From Prunus persica (taxonomy: Eukaryota > Streptophyta > Magnoliopsida > Rosales > Rosaceae): 64,000 nt of DNA. The notes beneath the pieces were generated by a model that did no database searches, was not told the origin of the DNA, and saw only the letters and a program-made list of their open reading frames with translations. The translations under genes and the position numbers were made by a program. The stretch is taken from assembly GCF_000346465.2 (NCBI RefSeq), contig NC_034012.1:22169169-22233168 (forward strand), read 5' to 3'. This document shows, piece after piece, positions 59,745 to 64,000 of the stretch; positions within the stretch are counted from its first letter, which is position 1; every line of letters starts with the position of its first letter.

Positions 59745-60135
59745 ATGTATCTGCGACAAAAGGTGATGAAACTCCATGAAACATTTTTAAGCGGGAAAAT
59801 TCTTTGGCGACGAAAGGTACTGTGATGAGCGACTAATTGTTTTGTCGCATGATTGTCTAGTGTTTCCCGCCTAGAATTTCATCTCCCTCCCACTTATTTG
59901 GCTACCAAAATACTAAGCAGTCGTAGATTCCAACATGGAAAGGAATCATAGTTGGACGCCAATACTTCGTATTTCATCGCAAATCATCACCCTTTATCAA
60001 ATTTGATATTCTTAAATGTTAAAGGGAAAATGAGCGACCAACTTTTAAAATACGGTCGCAAAATCATTCTATCAGTGACCCAAAATATTTTGTTGTTGAT
60101 ACATTTTGTCACCAATTATGTTTTTTCTAGAAGTG
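59745..60135. mobile_element. Degenerate CACTA-like terminal region with GCGAC motifs
   Basis: Words such as GCGACAAAAGG, GGCGACGAAAGG, GAGCGACTAATTG, TTGTCGCATG and GGTCGCAAAATC alternate in orientation. The end TTTTTTCTAGAAGTG reads CACTTCTAGAAAAAA inward. The other end was not found. It abuts LTR copy 3. Confidence 0.4.
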
Positions 60136-61706
60136 AGTCTTCCGAGGTTATTCCACCATTCGAAACCCGTAGTTGGACCTTAGGAACTTTCCGTTCGTCA
60201 TACACACACTTTGAATCCTGGAAAAATTAGGACTTTATTTTAAAGTTCTCGTTCGAAGTATTTTATTTTAATCTAGTCTTCAAACTCTTAAATAGGTACT
60301 CAAGCTCCTCGTACTCAGTAGGCGGGACCCTCTCAAGGTCATGCAGCTTTGAATTAACTGTGAGTGGACTTTGTTTTCAAATAATAATCATTATTTTCAA
60401 TACGCAAAATTATGCATAATGAGTTATATGATTATTGAGCCTATTATATATTTAATGTGGAAATATAATATTGTTATAAAAGTATTGGAAGTATATTTGG
60501 ATATTTGTAGATTGTGATTATCTTGAATTGATATATGCTATTTTTGAGAGTTATTATCTATACTTGGATGTGTGTTGGGTACTAGGGATTGCTGGAAAGA
60601 GATTATGGAATGGGATTTGGGTTGTAGTTTATACTAGTCTGGAGTGCTTTAGGCACTACCCTGTGTACCTCCCCGATTTTGGAATACTTGGATTGGATAC
60701 ATGGAATTATGGGATACTTGGTTATGTCGGAACCCGGGCACCCTTGACGGGGTGTTTCGTAGGCCCTTAGCAGGGTTAGTCTGCGCGCGTAGGACTTGTT
60801 ACAGGCGTACGAGTATTGAGGATTCTACTGTACGTGCTGGTGAGCCTAGTCCCCCGGTTGGACGGCTCGTTCCCTGGCCACATGGTCAATTGAGGATTCT
60901 TCCATGTGGTCTAGTCAAACAATCCTCCGGTGGGATTGTTTCCCTGGTACAAGTTTGGTAGTGGTCATACTTATGTATATATATATATATACATATACTT
61001 TCATTCTTGTTTATCAGTGAGAATCCTTCCTCGCTCGCGGTGCCAACGGGCACGCGTTTTGGGTGAGAGTAGTTTGGGGAAAATGGGAAAGGTTTTGAAT
61101 GGGATGGGTATTAGTATACCATTATGAGAATATGGATTTCACTTCGGTTTTGACTTAACTATATATATATTGGTTTTGAATGCATACCCTTTTTAGCATC
61201 GTTTTCCAAATGGTGGGGTTAGTATGTTGTTTTTAACTACGTGAAAATTTTGTTTTTGTCCACTCACAAGTTTTCTGTTTTGCGCCCCCCAAGCATAGTA
61301 GCTTGAGCTGAGTTGAGCGGCCGAGCCAAGACTTGTGCTATCGAGCCCCGAACTCTTGTAGGACAACTTTTATTTGTTTTTATTCCCGTTAAACTTTATA
61401 TTTCGCTTGTAATATGAAGTTCTTTAGAATTGCTCTGTTATAGCCCATGTTAGGGTTGAATGTAAGGCTGGAGGCCTACCATGTAAATTGTGTGCTATTA
61501 CATAGTGCTTGATGTTGTTGGGATGATCTTAATAAGTTTGATAGGTTAAAAAAATTTGGGAAATGTTCTTTTTTCAGGGGAGACTCTGTTGAAATTTCGG
61601 CAGAAAGTCCCATCCCTCTTTAGTAAGTGGGCCCAACATCAGATTGATGTAGGAAAAACCACAGGATTCGTAGCGGATTTTGAGGGATTCGGGGTGGGTC
61701 TTGTCA
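60136..61706 (+). mobile_element. LTR fragment of the TGTAACACCC family, copy 3
   Basis: Co-linear with copy 1: GTGAGTGGACTTT, the block of GC-rich words at 60720-60960, GTGGGGTTAGTATGTT, TTTTGTCCACTCA, TTTTGCGCCCCCC, GAAATTTCGGCAGAAAGT, ending GGGGTGGGTCTTGTCA at 61706. It is truncated at its 5' side. A short (TA)n run sits at 60976-60995. Confidence 0.75.
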
Positions 61707-63050
61707 TAGTCTTCCTCTAATTCTAAGGGGTGTCCACCAAGGTCCAAACATGCAAATAATTAACATACAATATTTTTGCTAAAAGTAATTAATAAATAAT
61801 TAAGCGATAACTGAAAGGTGATGAAACTGTGTTTTCTACCAATTGTTTAGGTGATTTCTATTCTCAAGGTACTTTACTACTGTATTCTTATTATTAGTAT
61901 GCCAAACTTGGCCCTATTAAATAGTCGGATGACCATTATAACAGCTAGATGTCAAGCCTTGAACCTGGAACTGGAATAACGACCAACCAACCTTTGGTCA
62001 AAAGAGCAGAACTAAAAGGTTCCCTGAACTTAGAGGTCCTCTGATTGACTCCTAGCAATTACTATGGCATGCACCAAACTATAACAGAGCGGTCAAACAA
62101 AGTATGATCGTCAGTTTAACATAATAATAATACAATTATAATAGTGTTTCTCTGTTTTGGACTAGAAGTCTGTGTGTGAAAACCGAAAAGGAAAAAAAAA
62201 ATAGATGAAGGAAGCTTACTTATTATCTGGGTTCTTACTTGAGGCTTGGAGACTTTGGAACTAATAGGGAACTCAAGAGAGAGAGACATGTTTCAAAGAA
62301 AGTTTATTATCTGGTGGAAGAGAGCACTGAAGTGTGTATGCTTCAACTGTGCCTCTGGATGAAAACATGAATGGTTTTCATACTCACTTTTTATAATTGA
62401 AAGAATAATAATGTTTATACAAGTTGAATAAAAAGCAAATATGTACAAATTGACAAATGAAAAGCAAGCCTAAAAGCCTACTAAAGAAAGCCTATTAAAA
62501 GTAAACGAAGTTAGTCTCTCCAATATGGGAAAATTCATGCCGGTTGTTTTTGTTGTTTTCTTTTCCTATTTAGCCCCTTTACCCATCACCATCAAATACT
62601 CCTTGTTAGAGATGTGTGGTTGTGATGTTGGTTCGCTTCTAAGGTTCATATATGATAGCCTCATTATATTTCTTTAAGAGACACATGCATCAGGAGAACT
62701 AGCCCTAATTAATTTAGATTTAGGCAATTTCATTTTTCATATGGTAACAAAATTTGGGGATTAGGGTTCAGGGATAGCCCCCCGACACTGACAGGGACAG
62801 GAAAGGGGACGAAGATTCCTCGAAAATTCTTATTGAGTATGGGGTGGAGGCGAGGACAGGGATGCTAGCCTATTGCCATATTCAGCCTCCGAACCTGCTT
62901 GTTGTCATCCCTATTGTAAGGTGAGTATTTTTTCAACTAAGGTTTTTGTTTAATGAGCATGTAAGTTAATTTCTCATAGAAAAATTGGTATTCCTAATGG
63001 TAGAACCACAATCTTGAAGAATTCGATTATTTATATGTTAAAATAAAGAG
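61707..63050. other. Gene-free interval upstream of RABC1
   Basis: No coding signal. At 62755-62925 a GGGGACGAAGATTCC-type stretch ending in a reverse-complement TAGGGATGACAAC suggests a hAT-type MITE. The left end is uncertain. Confidence 0.4.
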
Positions 63051-63292
63051 TAATGCTACTCTTACTACATTTGTACACCACATTCTTTGATTAAAAAAAC
63101 AAAAAGTATACCACATTCTCATATCACCTTATGTGGCAGATGAGGTGGACAACCACATCAATTAAAATTAATTTAATATTTTCTTTTCTTTTATGATTTA
63201 TTGACACTTTTTAATTGATGTGGCTATACACCTCATCTGCCACATAAAGTGGTATGAAAATATGATATATAAATGTGCTAAGAGTAGCATTA
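63051..63292. mobile_element. Palindromic MITE, ~242 bp
   Basis: Left TAATGCTACTCTTAC and right TAATGCTACTCTTAG (reverse complement) bound a fold-back whose inner arms TATGTGGCAGATGAGGTG and CACCTCATCTGCCACATA match exactly. Target duplication is unclear (possibly TA). It lies about 290 bp upstream of the RABC1 start, in the promoter region. Confidence 0.75.
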
Positions 63293-63580
63293 TTATAGAA
63301 TAAAAGCCTAAAATATAATATATAAAAACTAACACGTCGTATGGATGAAACACGGAGGAAACTGAGGGCAGTAAAATGAAATTTATTAAATAAAAAAAAG
63401 TGGCATTTGTTAGTATCGAGTATTGAGAGAGGGAAGGAAAAGTTCCGAGTTATGAGCAAACTCGGTGGGAGTGTTGGAATTACGGTTGTGTCCTTGGTTG
63501 CGTTGCAAGAGTTTGTTGTTGGATAGATCTTGGCGTTGCGTTGAAATTTGAAATCTTGGATGTGAAATTGATTTTGAGAA

Positions 63581-63725
63581 ATGGAATGGGGTTCGAATCA
63601 AGCGGAGTTCGATTACTTGTTCAAGCTGTTGATGATTGGGGACTCTGGGGTTGGTAAGAGCAGTCTCCTCCTCAGTTTCACATCCGATTCCTTCGAAGAC
63701 CTTTCTCCTACCATCGGTTTGCATC

Positions 63726-63777
<52 letters not shown>

Positions 63778-63937
63778 CCTTTCAATTTCATCATATTCTC
63801 TTTCACATTCTTGAAATTGAAATGGTGTGTTTTCCCAATTTTTTCTTTTCATTTTTTGGTGGGTGTAGGTGTTGATTTTAAGGTGAAATATGTTACTCTT
63901 GGAGGCAAAAAGCTCAAGCTTGCAATTTGGGATACGG
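63581..63937 (+). CDS. RABC1: RABC1 (Rab18-like) small GTPase, first two exons
   Basis: Exon 1 is 63581-63716 and exon 2 is 63869-63937, with GT/AG borders; the gene continues beyond the window. The start is [20 protein letters not shown]. The P-loop GDSGVGKS (residues ~22-29) binds GTP phosphates, SPTIG is the switch I (G2) segment, and the start of the G3 motif WDT is visible before the next intron. The downstream part [20 protein letters not shown] matches plant RABC1 more than RABC2. Rab18-class proteins act in membrane traffic between ER, Golgi and lipid bodies. A (CT)n run occupies intron 1 at 63729-63772. No defect is visible in the part present. Confidence 0.93.
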
Positions 63938-64000
63938 GTAATCCCAAATCACCGCTCATCTTCAAATTTCTGACATTTTTTAGATTTTACAGTTTTTGGT

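Overview
This is a repeat-dominated stretch of a plant nuclear genome, almost certainly a eudicot: the GT/AG introns, the CACTA, hAT, PIF/Harbinger, LINE and LTR families, and a plant-type RABC GTPase all fit. A rosaceous host is possible, but that is only a guess. A 215-base run of N (31752-31966) shows this is a scaffold. The only convincing host gene is the 5' end of a RABC1 (Rab18-like) small GTPase at the right edge, truncated by the window. An ORF at 49893-50411 may be a second gene or a transposon-derived fragment.

Layout. 1-2070: truncated LTR of a TG...CA family. 2905-3991: non-autonomous hAT with 8-bp target duplications around a ~650-bp homopurine tract. 4001-4620: promoter/leader-like sequence that recurs at 26340-26469 + 37100-37534. 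4906-10929: small hAT-like element split by CACTA element A (5102-10725, target duplication TAT). 11313-16210: hAT element with a nearly complete but broken transposase. 16285-16714: PIF/Harbinger-like MITE. 16783-26289: ~6.2-kb LINE whose RNase H domain is split by a 3334-bp solo LTR (17247-20580, target duplication GTCAC). 26470-37099: CACTA element C (TCT). 37535-48834: CACTA element B (TTA). 49095-49353: CACTA-like end of element D, with GGGGCG motifs that also occur at 11260-11312, 16211-16284, 16715-16782 and 26315-26340. The hAT, MITE, LINE, C and B therefore appear to be nested in one small old element. 52181-56729: decayed CACTA element E. 59745-60135: another degenerate CACTA-like end. 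60136-61706: third LTR copy. 63051-63292: MITE. 63581-63937: RABC1 exons 1-2.

How the parts work together. CACTA transposons usually encode TNP2 (the catalytic transposase) and a TNPA/Transposase_24-type DNA-binding protein. In C the TNPA-like gene is intact over six exons (446 codons), but TNP2 is broken by two short tandem duplications and a nonsense codon. In B the TNPA-type gene continues through splice-consistent exons into a Ulp1/C48 cysteine protease domain with His, Asp and Cys in place and one internal TGA; TNP2 is reduced to its C-terminal end. A is an inverted internal-deletion relative of B. Both A and B carry a rearranged piece of the 26S proteasome subunit gene RPN6, so this is a gene-capturing (Pack-CACTA) family. 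The A/B, C and 59.7-60.1 kb families have different short motifs with a shared CGAC/GTCG core, arranged in inverted pairs; in B they also fill every intron of the transposase gene. These are the least ordinary features of the window.
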